From Trichostrongylus colubriformis (lineage: Eukaryota > Nematoda > Chromadorea > Rhabditida > Trichostrongylidae): a DNA stretch of 64,000 bases. The position numbers and the translations under genes are program-made. The notes beneath the pieces were generated by a model. The model was not told where the DNA came from and did no database searches. It saw only the letters and a program-made list of their open reading frames with translations. The DNA lies in assembly GCA_963978905.1 (NCBI GenBank), contig OZ022260.1, positions 20,200,334 to 20,264,333 of the forward strand, read 5' to 3'. Shown here in pieces: positions 25,301 to 36,253 of the stretch (position 1 is its first letter; every line of letters begins with the position of its first letter).

Positions 25301-28300
25301 TTCTTCGAACCAAGGCAAAAAATTTTCTCAATCATTTAGTTCAGAGAGTGGCGAAACGTCAAGTAGAGGTAATGGGTAGTGATGGGGAAGCATAATTTAC
25401 CGGATTCCATGAATATCTGAAGAAAAAATAAATTGTGAAATAATGTCATCTGGGCCCCTATGACATGGTTTTGAAGTCCAATCTGAGTCGCGGCCAAAAA
25501 AAAAATCAACACAGATTTTCGATAGAGCAGAGAAAACCCTTACGAATGGTCCCTGAAGCAATGCTGAACAAGGGATTTCAAACGAAAAATCCCATTTTGA
25601 ATAAATGTGAGTGCTTTCGAAAAAAGAATTGGAAAATAACGACGTAGGTAATCAATCAAACAATTATTGGAATTTATAGAGGTCGAGGCCAGGTACACCA
25701 CACATGATTCTTTGATTTTCCTAATGTGAAATATAGTGTTTAATTAGTTGCCGGTTTTGTCAATTTTTGTCAATTGGACCTACCCCTTTGTCAGTCTGAA
25801 AATTGGCCTCATTTCAACATATCCAAAAATTTTACACATTGTATTGTAGAGCAGAAAAATTTCTTTCGAATGATATATGAGATGCCGCCAAAACTTGTAA
25901 CTTCGAAAGAAAAATTTTTGCTTGAAAAAAAACGACATTACTTATGGAATGACCCAATATTTGCAGAAAACATTGAAACAGAAACATACCACATGTCGCT
26001 GTTCGAAGATGCGGATGCCTACTGATTCCTTGTTTGAGAAGGGGAGATTTGCCCTGAAGAATATTGAATTTAGATAAAAGAAGATTGTACAGCACTACAA
26101 AGAGTAGAAAGAAAGCGAACAGTCACTACACAACTCACGAAGTTGACGTCGCTTTCCAAATCGATGGTTTTATGTCACTCAGATGTGAACAGTAGGGAAG
26201 AGCGGAAACCTCCTCAATCCACTTTTCAGTGGATCTCCTCACGTATTCGAGGTATCTGGGATACCCCGCCGTCCCAGTGACGCCTCCTAATAAACATTTT
26301 TCGGTGTGACAAATTAACAACTTCAGCTGGTTTGAAAATCACCTTTGATGTCAGCTTTTCGGAATTTGAATCGCATTTTTCCATCACCACTTATTGTGAG
26401 TCGGGTTGAATGTTCAGGTATCACACCACCTGATACGCTAGCTCTGTTGCCTGCCACAGGTCGACGCTTTTTAGGAGTCTATAGGATTCACAATTATGGA
26501 GCAGGTTTTTATAATGTACAATGCCATATAATGGTCTAAATTCCCACCAGGACGGATTGCTTTGATCCAAGAATTGATTTCAAGGCCTCCTCAGCATTTA
26601 GCTCACTGACCAGCTGGAAAGTGACAGAATAAGCAATCAAATGAATGAAAAAATCGTCGAGAAAAGGAGACTGATCGTGAGTTTATCAGCGTACGACCAC
26701 AGATTAGTGGGAACAAACAATTTAACCACACTTTGAATGAGCACATGCACAATCAACCCCATTCGAATTTGCCTCATTAAATGATCCCACAACACAGTGC
26801 CAGATTTATTTCCCCATCCCTGCTTCTGAGCCTCCACTGAAACTTCAATGTGCATTACAACAATCGCTTTGATTATGGACCCCAACATTATTCTTTACCA
26901 ACCAGCCATGTATACTGAGACTTCATTCTCCGCGAGGAACCTTCAGATAACAGCAAATGGTGCTTGACGAGAAAAAGTTCAAAGACGGTAACAACAAGCA
27001 TGGTTACGCCGAAGCATATGATACGTAGGAAGTTGCGAGCTCAATCTACAAATGCCCTGCCTACATGCATTACCCAGCTGCGAGTTCCAATTATTACATT
27101 GACTCTCAAACTGAGACATATAATCTATAAATCTCATATATATAAATTAGCACGCCTTACGTAATCCTTCAATGCATCACTTTTCTTCTAGGACGCAAGT
27201 GAAATGCTAATGGTTGATAGAAGTCCTCTGAGTCTAAATTACCTTAGGAACGCCATCGATTTCAATCGTCTCACTTGAGTCTTTTAGTATCGCCTTCCCG
27301 CTTCGCAGGTTGACATCCCCAAGAGCACCCATAACAAGACATGGAGGCCTAAAAACGTTCAAAATCGCAGACACTATACACATCACGAAAAAAACAGACG
27401 TTTTAGCAGCCTCTGCACGTTCGACATCCCAGCATTCTCTTAGATGTTCATGCGATTTCGCTCGCGTCGTATGCACTGAACATCGGTAACACTTCCAAGG
27501 CATTTCCTAAAGATCAGCGATAGAATTACTTGAGCCGCAACCGAAACCGACTTACAAACTAGCGAAGGTAGTGTGAACTTACATCTTCAGATACGTTACA
27601 CCGTTCAACGTGATACAGAAGTCCATAGTGATGCGTGAACAGCCTGCCACATTCGATACAAGGCAGCTGCATACACATTGCCATTCCTTCTCGAACGTAT
27701 CTTGCTCGAGTCTTCTTATCCAACAAACGGAATTCACTTGCACGTTCACCCTAATATATTATAAATGTATTCACTACTGAATACTATAACCTCGCCAGAT
27801 TATAGAAATGAATTGGGCGTGACATTTCCAATGATGATAGGAGAGATGACGAAGAAGGATCACTGTTTGTGCTGTCACATCTCGAAGGAACAAAAACGTA
27901 AAAGACAGCAAAATTTCAAAGCTTCGGGTACTCAAATGCACAACGAGAATTCCAGATAATCCTCATCATCTTGTTCCGGCCATGGAGATAGTTTCCTAGT
28001 TTCTTCCCTGAACACTTGCCGGTGAATATGGTTCGTTTCACTTTACCCTAAAATTTTGTAGATAAGTCTGCCCTGACGCGGTGTCGTGCGCGGTAGACGC
28101 AGGCGCAGTCGTCAAAGAACTGAGGATCGCGATGTACCCTTCAGTCTCAAAAACGACAGGATTGTAGGAAATTTAACTTTATTTCTACCACCAAAAAACA
28201 TCAAAATCTTTGCTTAACCCTTGTATTAATGACCATTCATATGAAATTTTCTACGCAAATTCCATTTCATGATCACAGACATTCATAACATAAAACTCTC

Positions 28301-31300
28301 ACACATCTCATCCAACCATGAGGGTTTTCTAGCGGGCAACTGCTGCAAAGAGTCAATTTGATTGATCCTCCCGTATACTGCTGATCAAAAGGTGTTCAGG
28401 ACTTCAAAGGGCTCGATGACTAGAAGAAGGGGTTACAACAGGTGCAAAAACTCGACGCGGCAAATAGAAGCGCGCTTGACAGGGGAAAAAATAAGGTGAA
28501 AGACGCATGTCCGCGGGGCTTTGTACATCATCACATAACAGGAATGAGAAAAAGTCTCGGTTCAACTGTTATTTCATTGCGAAAACCATCGTAGCATTGA
28601 AACCCCCGTTGAACAACGATTCTCCTCTCGCTCGTGCGCTTTCCTCTGCCGACTGTGAAGATTCTGTGTTCCTCTCTCGCACGACCCCAACTCTACTTGC
28701 TACTCGCTTTTATACAATCCACGAATCACAGCTTCCTCAATTTCCTCCATCTTTGATCTTTGAAGACTGCACCTGCGTGCGCCGCGCGCGATTACCAGAC
28801 ATTAGGGTATTTTTGAGGTTAGCTTCTCAAAGCTTGACCACAATCAAATCTTTATCATTCTGAGCCATTATTCTCTGACGACCACGTATATTCCTGTCAT
28901 TGCCAACACTGTACGTCACTACTGCTCACCCACCAATTACAGCCTCAAATAACTTCTTGATGGCAAAGACTTGACCCTCAGTCAGACAGAAGGAAGCGAT
29001 GAACCGCTGTATCATGGACGGGTCAAAGGCGTCCCCTGTGCCTGACAGTGAAATGGTTGTGTTACGAAAAGGAATGAAGAAGTCAAATCAGTAGTATGAA
29101 TGAGTGAAGCGCTAATGAAAAGAAACCGAAACAATGGAAAACAGAAGGAATGGAACAGAAAATGAGCTACTGAAGAGTATATTCAGGCAACTCCGAGCCC
29201 GAGAAAAACTGAGTATGATAAAATATTCACAAAAAGCGTTATCGAACTGACCACATATGTTAGGTACATTGGCTGGATGCATGAATCCAGATGGGTCACC
29301 GCCTTTTTGTAGTCGGTGAAGGTTGGACATTTCTGTAAAATGTTTGAATGCTTCCTGTATCACCCAATGAATTCCATCAGTTACCCTTGATGTTGTACGA
29401 ATTGCAAAGCACTCCACAACCCTTGCAGGGAAGAATACTTTCAGTATATCTAGCTTTTCGTCTTGATCGAGCCGTAGCCATATGGAAGGCTCATCCTAAA
29501 AGCGAGAATAAGACATACTGCCAAACAAACACTATGGAACAAAAGGGAAGAAGTTTTGTGTACAGTGAAGATAGGTGAAAATTATGGACAGTGAACTCTG
29601 TGACGAACCTTCAATTCCTGCAGCGAGGAGACTGAAATATTATAACTTATATTCTTCTTTGGTGTCACCTTCACTCGTTTAGGTGGAGAAGGTTGGGCGG
29701 AAAGTTTCGTCTCAAAAAAGATTATAAAAGAACAATACTAATCTGCATCAACTGTCTCGGCGACGCAAACACCAAGATACTACTCAAAGAAAAACTTACT
29801 GGCACATCAATGAGACTTATGGTGTCTCTCACACACTTTCGGCATCTCTTCAAGTGCGTTATAAGTCCTAATGGAGACGATAGACTCTTGTGACATTTGA
29901 AACAAGGTAGAGACCCTCCGTTGGCTCTCATTGCTCCTAAATAGCAAACATTATTAGTACAGCAACTGAAGCGCGTGATCTAAACCTTGTCAAATATAAA
30001 AAATCAAAAATCAACTAAAACCTCGGACAAGTTTTTCCTGAAGAAGACCAGGGAGAGCATTGTTGAACTCTTTCCATGACTAAAATACAACATGTTTTAG
30101 TTGATCAGAACTGTATGTGGTTCTACATTAAATCATCTACTCTATCTACTTATGCATGTGTGTCATAAAACCAATAGTCCTCAAGATGAATGGATCAAAC
30201 AGGAAACCTACTATTAGAAAGCATTAACAGTATGAGCACTACAGAATGAAAAACCGAAAGAAGTATACTCAGACCAATCCCACGTGTCGAGGAAAATAGC
30301 CGCTACAGTACCACCCCCGCTCCTCTACGGGTACCAAATCGGAGCCCCTCTTCTTTATGCAATATGTTTTATTGCATTGTATGCATACTTGAAGCAAAAA
30401 GATATTTATTTTACATTACCTCTTACGAGTTCGCTGCGAAATACCCTTTGCTTCTCATCTGCTTATTGAGGTTCCCCCTCCCCCCCCCCCCCCCTCCCCT
30501 TCGTCCGGTCAAATACGACCCCCTCTCGAGGAATCCTCGACTACCGGTGTACCCTGGGAAAACCACGGAAGAGGGAAGGGCCTGCCCTCATCATCGGCCG
30601 AAATGACATCCTAGCATCTACAATGAAAGTAATGGGGAAGGTTACTGAATCAAAAGGGCAGTGCTACGTTTAGATGATCCAGGTCCTCCAAAGGTCCACA
30701 AAAGACCTAACGTAGGGATGGCAAGGGAATTGGATGGTTTCATGGTAATGACAAAAACACTACGTAAACGATATTTACTCGTGCAGCTCTTTTTCGAGTT
30801 ATTTCCAATTACCCTTTCAGAGACTAACTGTCATTGTGCTGTATGTCTTCAAGCATTCAATATCGGTAAAATGAGTTGATGAGTCGACAGCTGACGACTC
30901 TTCTTGATGTGGTTCGGAACTGCTCGCCATTTCATCGTCATCGTGGCCATCACTACGTGATAGAGGGCGCTTTGACGTCCCCTAAAATGTATGAAACCAA
31001 GGTTGTGTATTGGATATTCAACGCAAATAATGATAAGAAAGATCCATTTCCGTAAAAGTGCTATCACTTCTACCTCTCCGGCCAAATCACCACTAAGATA
31101 GACGCAAACGAAAACAAAAGAAAACAGTCATCTCCACAGTAAAGCTGCTTGAAACGAAGTATGCGATGCTTCAATTTCAGAATGAGGTTGGAAACTTCCA
31201 TTAATATGATACTATTGTAGGAAGAGGAAAAATTGAATGAACAACCTATTTGCCAAGATGCGTTACGTATAAATACTTGTTTCTAGAGCATAAAACCAAA

Positions 31301-31372
31301 CGATTTCGGAACTGTTACCTCAGTTTGGTCTCCTTGAGAAGGTGAACTCACTACGAAACGAGCTTTCCCCAT
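16387..31372 (-). CDS. Zinc-finger plus WD40 protein, TFIIIC subunit 2 (GTF3C2)-like
   Basis: TFIIIC binds the B box of tRNA genes to recruit RNA polymerase III. Exons in order: 31319-31372 (start MGKARFVV), 30829-30981, 30022-30079, 29800-29936, 29609-29710, 29252-29495, 28930-29041, 27583-27750, 27400-27506, 27243-27348, 26548-26613, 26343-26478, 26139-26286, 24320-24513, 24137-24251, 21425-21577, 21184-21307, 21013-21103, 20849-20959, 20634-20723, 20298-20451, 20156-20231, 19975-20066, 19720-19924, 16764-16849, 16387-16459 (stop). Phases agree at every junction except 28930 to 27750, where one small exon is missing (a candidate starts at 28007). Length is about 1,050 residues. The N-terminal half has an acidic Ser-rich stretch and C2H2-like fingers (PCFKCH..HLKRC, PCIECG..YHVERC, CYRCS..HLREC). 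The C-terminal half has WD40-like strands (VQFWLH, AVIWDL, VRVYDV, ALMTWDV, GVDGK). The GGP motif followed by a QFW-type strand recalls human GTF3C2. The family call is a judgement by eye; the exon chain is stronger. Alternatively, the frame could stop at 19896. Confidence 0.6.
19113..19545 (+). repeat. Dispersed ~430 bp repeat (family of 59340-59801)
   Basis: It starts AAAGACACCAGAAGGGGGTA and runs through GCCATTGCACAAACTCGCC and CATGAATGCTAATGTAGTTA to CCCCTTCCGGTTCCTTTAA. The whole stretch reappears inverted at 59340-59801, and a shorter form lies at 60405-60575. Its open frames (19072-19353 minus, 19177-19545 plus) are therefore repeat-borne. It lies in the penultimate region of the TFIIIC-like gene, between exons 19720 and 16849. 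Confidence 0.75.
22990..23345 (+). repeat. Dispersed repeat, direct copy at 62050-62395
   Basis: Shared blocks in the same order and strand are GATGTGTGGCGA, CGCAGCACTG, GGCTAGTGA and CCACA(A/G)TCTG(C/A)CAGATT. Divergence is about 25-30% by eye. It lies in the 2.5 kb intron (24136-21578) of the TFIIIC-like gene. It is non-coding as far as I can see. Confidence 0.6.
24930..25957 (+). mobile_element. Decayed mariner-type transposon with TTGGGTC ends
   Basis: The terminal inverted repeats TTGGGTCATTCCATAAGTA and TACTTATGGAATGACCCAA extend about 50 bp and are flanked by TA on both sides (24928-24929 and 25958-25959). The size, 1,028 bp, fits mariner. On the plus strand near 25170-25420, broken pieces read like the end of a mariner transposase: an S-P-D motif after VYPVL-like sequence, then a frame resembling the RW..VI..DGE tail. 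They carry many stops and frameshifts, so the element is dead. It sits in the 26138-24514 intron of the TFIIIC-like gene. Confidence 0.7.
28085..28790. repeat. Imperfect ~33 bp inverted repeat enclosing ~640 bp
   Basis: The left piece (28085-28117), reverse-complemented, reads GACTGCGCCTGCG with GC-rich continuation; the right piece (28757-28790) reads GACTGCACCTGCG with similar continuation. They may be the ends of an inserted element. It lies in the one intron of the TFIIIC-like gene whose exon junction I could not resolve. Confidence 0.3.
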
Positions 31373-31478
31373 TGTCCAGGTCCGCTTACAAAAACGCAAG
31401 CAAAACGACCAGATTATCAGCCGTCAAACAGCAAGCACCTAAGAATTCTGCAGTATTGCGACAAAAAGTGGGAGACGG

Positions 31479-31625
31479 TCGTTTGGCGCGGCCCCTTGGA
31501 GCTAATTTGCCAATGGGGCACTGCCAAAGCTCCTCCCCTAAAAAGGCTTAGGTAAATCTGGGAGAGTCCAGACGGCCCATGCGCCCCATTGGCAAATTAG
31601 CTGCAAGGGCCGCGCCAAACGACAT
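31479..31625. repeat. Palindromic element just upstream of the TFIIIC-like start codon
   Basis: The arms of about 41 bp begin GTCGTTTGGCGCGGCCC and include AGCTAATTTGCCAATGGGG, and they are repeated inverted with few mismatches around a ~65 bp loop. The element is GC-rich. It starts about 105 bp upstream of the ATG at 31372 (minus strand), so it may overlap that promoter or 5' UTR. Confidence 0.75.
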
Positions 31626-32111
31626 ACACCCACAAAAAGTGGTTTGTCTACCGTAATCCTTGGCGTAAGTTTAAACACATCTGCACTGACATTTTGCGTC
31701 ATTGAGCAACTCCTTAATCTTCCACCGCTTAGGACGAATGGTTCGTGCTTTTGTGAGATCGAAGTTATCAGGACAAAAACATTATGACAGAAGTACTTAT
31801 CGACCACGTAACTCCTTCGTTAGGCTATGTGCAATCCGCGCCCAGTACCACCGCGCGGTTTTATTGGTTTAATTGTGCTGGGATGTGGATTCAAATGCTC
31901 AGGCCCCAAATTGTTCACCTATTCCTAAGTCCGTAACATTGGAAGGGTGCTGGTGTAGTAGGGGAGACAGGGTCGAGCATATTTCGAAGAATCCTCGACA
32001 GGAGGGTCGCGTTTGGTCCGCTGAACGGGAGGTTCTTTCTCATGCTGAGGGTCCAAAGTGTAAATGAGATAAAACTGACTAATTGAGTCTAAATCCACTC
32101 ATATTCAACTT

Positions 32112-32270
32112 AAAGGAATCGTCCACGAAGGAATAAGTTTTCTGTTACCCATGTATTTATGTTGTATGTGCCTAGTGTGGGATGCATGCAAAGTATCACG
32201 CAAAAAAATGCGCGTCCGACCAAGATACAGCCACCCACAAAGTCTCTGCTGAGCGAACGGAGCCTCCGAG
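32112..32270 (+). repeat. One end of a long-TIR MITE (family of 45943, 47040, 57435)
   Basis: AAAGGAATCGTCCACGAAGG, then a TTACCCATGTATTTATG segment and GCATGCAAAGTATCACGC, match the ~95 bp terminal repeat of the family. I did not find the opposite end, so this copy seems truncated. It abuts the end of the GPN2 fragment. Confidence 0.6.
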
Positions 32271-32278
32271 CAAGTGCC

Positions 32279-32847
32279 CTCATTCAAAGGTCCAAAGCTG
32301 ACCAAGTTGAAACTCGGGACGACATCGCAAATGGCTGCATTGGGACCATGATATCGCTGTAAACCGGGAACCTGCAATGATAGTGTGATCGCATGATAGT
32401 CATGCTAAAAAGTGAAGCTTAAGACACTAACGTTATCAGTTCAGGCAGGCGAGCGATTGACATCAGGTAAGTGGGTGAAGTAGTCGAGGTTAAATGGAGC
32501 GTCGTCGTCGAATAGATCGATTTTGGAGAGTACGTTAATTTGTGGCATTTCCATAGTCACCACTGTTGCTAAATGTGAAAAGGTGTAAATCCCAAATTAA
32601 GTATTTAGGTATGCATTTCTGAATTTCCACCTTCGTAACAAAATGTAAGATATTATGTAGTAAGAATTCAGAAAAAGAATAACTATTTCTATATACTAAA
32701 TGAAGTAAGAATCTCTACTAGTTAACAAGGGACTCCCCTGATGTGGACATAACCACAGATGTATTTCGCAGCATCAGCACAATACAAAGAATCAATGAGA
32801 TGAAGGGCACAAAGGCGAACTCCTGTACGCTCCAGTTCACGAATCAA
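32279..32847 (-). pseudogene. GPN2: GPN-loop GTPase 2 (GPN2) fragment, broken
   Basis: GPN2 proteins are GTPases that help assemble RNA polymerase II. Three exon-like pieces are seen. 32757-32847 encodes LRELE-like sequence and then CALHLIDSLYCADAAKYI, matching the family's VHLVDSHYC..PAKFI. A piece starting at 32568 encodes MPQINVLSKIDLF and FNLDYF, matching HINLLSKMDL and FNLDYY. 32279-32371 encodes YHGPNAAICDVV and then NLVSFGPLNE, matching LVSFIPLN. The N-terminal half with the P-loop is absent. About six conserved residues before MPQIN are missing. The second piece hits a stop in frame, which continues only after a shift, and the C-terminus ends at a MITE. Intron borders remain, so this is a DNA-level copy rather than a retrocopy. 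It may be a dead gene remnant or a captured fragment. Confidence 0.65.
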
Positions 32848-33421
32848 CTTAATAACAAATCGTAAATTACGAGGTATGGGAATAGTGAGAAGTTTGTCAA
32901 TGAATGATGTACAGAAGAAGGAGGATATGGCCGAGGTACTACGACTAGCTGACTCTGCCAATGGACGGGCTTTTCATGAACAAGGTGATATAAGGGAAGG
33001 ATTATGAAACATTAGTGATCATACATTGTGTGGTTATTGTTCTCATTGATCTTTTGATCTTGCGGCTATTGTTGCTACTGTTGTTTTTTTAACAGATTAT
33101 TGCACAAAGGCAATAAATAATCAACCATAAGCGACTGAGGAAAACGTGAAAGGGTGAAAGAAAGCCAGAAAGGAGCGTCTTTAAAGAGATCTCTTGTTTA
33201 CAAACAACCCATATCGCAATCTTACACACTGGAGAGTGTGACCCAACAGATTTCCTCAGGGAACTAGCTCGCACACGCATGCGGTGTGAAACCCTGGGGA
33301 TGTGGACAATCCGTAGTCGCGAGTACGACTGCCAACGGTAAGTGACACGTAGAAAGTAGGTTAGGATGACTGGGGTTTGTCAGCTGAACTCAATCAGTTG
33401 TCAAATACAATACTGTACAAG

Positions 33422-36253
33422 ATGTCTTCTGATTCCTTGAACGCTGACGGCCCTCTTCAGGGCCCCCAAAATCGTGGTGCAGCTCAGCCTGATCGTGGTG
33501 AAACTCACGCTGAGCCAAGTAAGTGAACTTTTTTTGTGGATAACAATGTCCATTACGGGGCTATATCATAATACACTTTGTAATTCAGACCTGAACGCTG
33601 ACGGCCCTCTTCAGGGCCCCCAAAATCGTGGTGCAGCTCAGCCTGATCGTGGTGAAGCTCACGCTGAGCCAAGTAAGTGAACTTTTTTTGTGTATAACAA
33701 TGTCCATTACGGGGCTATATCATAATACACTTTGTAATTCAGAGCTGAACGCTGACGGCCCTCTTCAGGGCCCCCAAAATCGTGGTGCAGCTCAGCCTGA
33801 TCGTGGTGAAGCTCACGCTGAGCCAAGTAAGTGAACTTTTTTTGTGTATAACAATGTCCATTACGGGGCTATATCATAATACACTTTGTAATTCAGACCC
33901 CAGAAGAATTAACCTGGCAAACCATCCCGTTCTTCTAGGACTTCTGGGTATGTCTGAAATGACATTTTTTTGCAGATTACAGTTCTGATGTTTTGATAAC
34001 ACGGTTAATTTTAGCACCACCTGAAGAACGACGACGCCAATTCGTTAATTTCACTGGGGAAGAGTTCCCCGCGGTAGCTGAAACCAGCAAGCAGGGTAAA
34101 TATCCTGTTTTGCGTTATCCCATCCCTGGTAAGTAATCGGCAAAATATGATAAGGTGGACGACACTTAATGAATTTTGTTTAGGCCAAACGTTGTCTTTC
34201 ACATTCGAACATCTCCGGACAACAACCCAGGGACGGGTTGTATACCGATGCACTGGGTGTAGGAAACTGGGCAAGACCACCAGTGTTGGGGTACTGCAAG
34301 TTTTAATGTTCGCCATTACAGCAGTCCATAAATTTTCGAGGACATGTATTTTAGGTAGTCAACGGCACACACCTTGTGGGCAACCCAACAACTCTACCAC
34401 ACGTGTGCCAAGCGTGGAGAAGCGCAAAAGAAAAAGTTGATAGAATGTTATACAAGGTATATAATGAAGTTACATTTTTCCTCAATCCTGTGGTAATGCT
34501 AGTTTTTAGAAGTGCCAAGACATCCCTAAGGATAGGAATTTTGCCAATATAAAGCCGATCCAAGTCTATCAGGGTGTGGCTCATGAAGTTTTTTCTTGTG
34601 ATGTTGCAGGTAAGCTTTGATGTATTGGCACATCCAGCAGCAGTCTTCAGTATAAGATATTTAGACGAAGCGGAACGGAACGACCTGCTACGTTATTTCT
34701 CGCGAGATCAAGGATACAAGCAATGCAAGAGCGCCTTATGGAGGTAACTAGCAGTGTAGTCTACTCACTTCTATGTTGTACTTATCGCTACTTATTCAGG
34801 GCAAAGTCAAAACTTAACGACTCCCGCGTTACGATGGAAAACGTACCGCGGGAGTACGCATTTCTAGCGGATGGTTCCCCGTTTCTTCATATTCGCAGCG
34901 ACGACCTCCACATATATTATTCGAGGTGGAATGTGGAGGTAGTCTTTTTTACTCTTCTAAATTCTACTCTTTTCCTTCTATTGTGCTCACAATGATAGCC
35001 TTCATCATATGCATTGTAGAAAGCATGCCAATTAGGCATGTTCGCGTTGGTGGCGGACGGTGTCCATAACCTTCAGCCGCAAGCCACCAACAAGACGGGG
35101 CAATTGTATATAATCCATGGAGTGTGGGCAAACTCCATGGATATACCCCTGCTGTTTGCCATCACTAAAAGGTATGATCTAATGATAAGAACACAGAGAA
35201 TTCACATTCTATGCGTCTTCCTCCTGTTTCAGGAAGACTGTTCGCACGTATGAGGCCATATTTGGAAAGCTGAAGGAGATCATCGCTGACGCTGGAGGAC
35301 GCCTCGATCTTCGCATCATTGTAGATTTTGAGAAAGCCGCTATCAATGCGGCTAAGAAGCGCTTCCCAAGCGCATCAGTAGAGGGGTGCGGGTTTCATTT
35401 GGCCCAAGCCTGGAACAGAAAAAGGGATGCGCTTGGGTTGCGCTCAGAGGTAAGAGGGGCCCACCGGAGCAGACCTATTCAAAAATGGTGGCAAACCATA
35501 AAGGGGCTTATATTCTTACCGAAAGAGCTGCACCGGAGGGTCCCGGCACTTTATGCACCACCCGTGCCTAGAGAACATGGAGCATATGATAAATGCTCCG
35601 CGTTCCTTAGGTATTTACATAAAATTGGTATACTGGTCTTTTCAGGAACATGTGACAAAAATGGAACGTTACCGAGTTCCGGACCAGCAATGCAGCAGAA
35701 TCCTTTAACAGGTAGGCAAAGCACAACAATGCTAATTTCGTGACCCTAAAATCCTATTTCCAGGAAACTTGGCGAGATCCTAGGGTCGAAATACCCCCCT
35801 ATGGCAGATCTCATACTAGCGCTGCAGGGATGTGCAATTACTGCACGAGGAATCCTGTTAAATTTCGAACGAGTAAGCTACATAATCATTCCTGTTTGGA
35901 CATGTCATTTTTCACTGTTTTCAGAGACGCCAGCCAAGGACATTGCGCAGGAGGGACAGACGACGCCGGGATCGCATAGAGAAGGAAATGGCTCGGTTCA
36001 AAGCTCTGTGGGACCGACACAGGGGTTTCCTTCGCACAGGGACCATCAACACCTACTGTAGAAGGATGTCCAGGTATGTTTCTGAGAAAGTGATTTAAAT
36101 TGTACCACTTTTTTAATGTTTGATATTACTCTTTCTTTCCATGCCATTGTTGTTGGTTTTTTGAATTGTTCCTTGGTACTACTGCACTATCACAACCACA
36201 GAATTCAGTACGGGTTTCTTGGGACGCTGATCGCGATTATGAACATGTTGTAA
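33422..36253 (+). CDS. MULE (Mutator-like) transposase, 16 exons, one in-frame TGA
   Basis: MULE transposases cut and move DNA elements with a DDE-type RNase H fold. Exons: 33422-33518, 33589-33672, 33743-33826, 33897-33947, 34015-34128, 34184-34290, 34355-34456, 34510-34609, 34644-34743, 34800-34938, 35020-35171, 35233-35610, 35646-35711, 35764-35872, 35925-36073, 36202-36253. All phases agree and give 628 codons including the final stop. An N-terminal Pro/Gly-rich repeat (NADGPLQGPQNRG..) is followed by a zinc-binding region with YRCTGCRK and LPHVC. The catalytic domain shows D339 (LVADGVH), D408 (IIVDFEKA) and C429..H432 (GCGFHLAQA), then W509 and RTSNAAES with E521. A basic tail RRRDRRRRDR precedes a short hydrophobic end. 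Codon 506 (35653-35655) is TGA, so the copy is either dead or encodes a truncated product. Terminal inverted repeats were not found. Intron richness could mean a host-like gene. Confidence 0.85.
33435..33897 (+). repeat. Threefold tandem repeat of a 154 bp exon-plus-intron unit
   Basis: Three near-identical units start at about 33435, 33589 and 33743. Each holds an exon encoding about 28 residues (LNADGPLQGPQNRG and then AAQPDRGEAHAEP) plus the intron that follows it (GTAAGTGAAC to TTTGTAATTCAG). Only a handful of bases differ among the copies, even within introns. The exon part is 84 nt, a multiple of three, so gain or loss of a unit keeps the reading frame. Confidence 0.95.

Noticed and set aside
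29112..29417. Possible extra zinc finger (PCKGCGVLC, KCPTFTDYKK) in another frame of TFIIIC-like exon 6
   Set aside because: That frame starts with a stop after the acceptor, while the phase-0 frame stays open for 81 codons and joins both neighbours in phase.
31074..31092. 19 bp micro-exon between TFIIIC-like exons 1 and 2
   Set aside because: In the required phase it contains TGA; exon 1 joins exon 2 directly in phase without it.
33422..36253. CRISPR-like array reading of the threefold 154 bp repeat
   Set aside because: The organism is eukaryotic and the unit is an exon plus intron with conserved splice sites.
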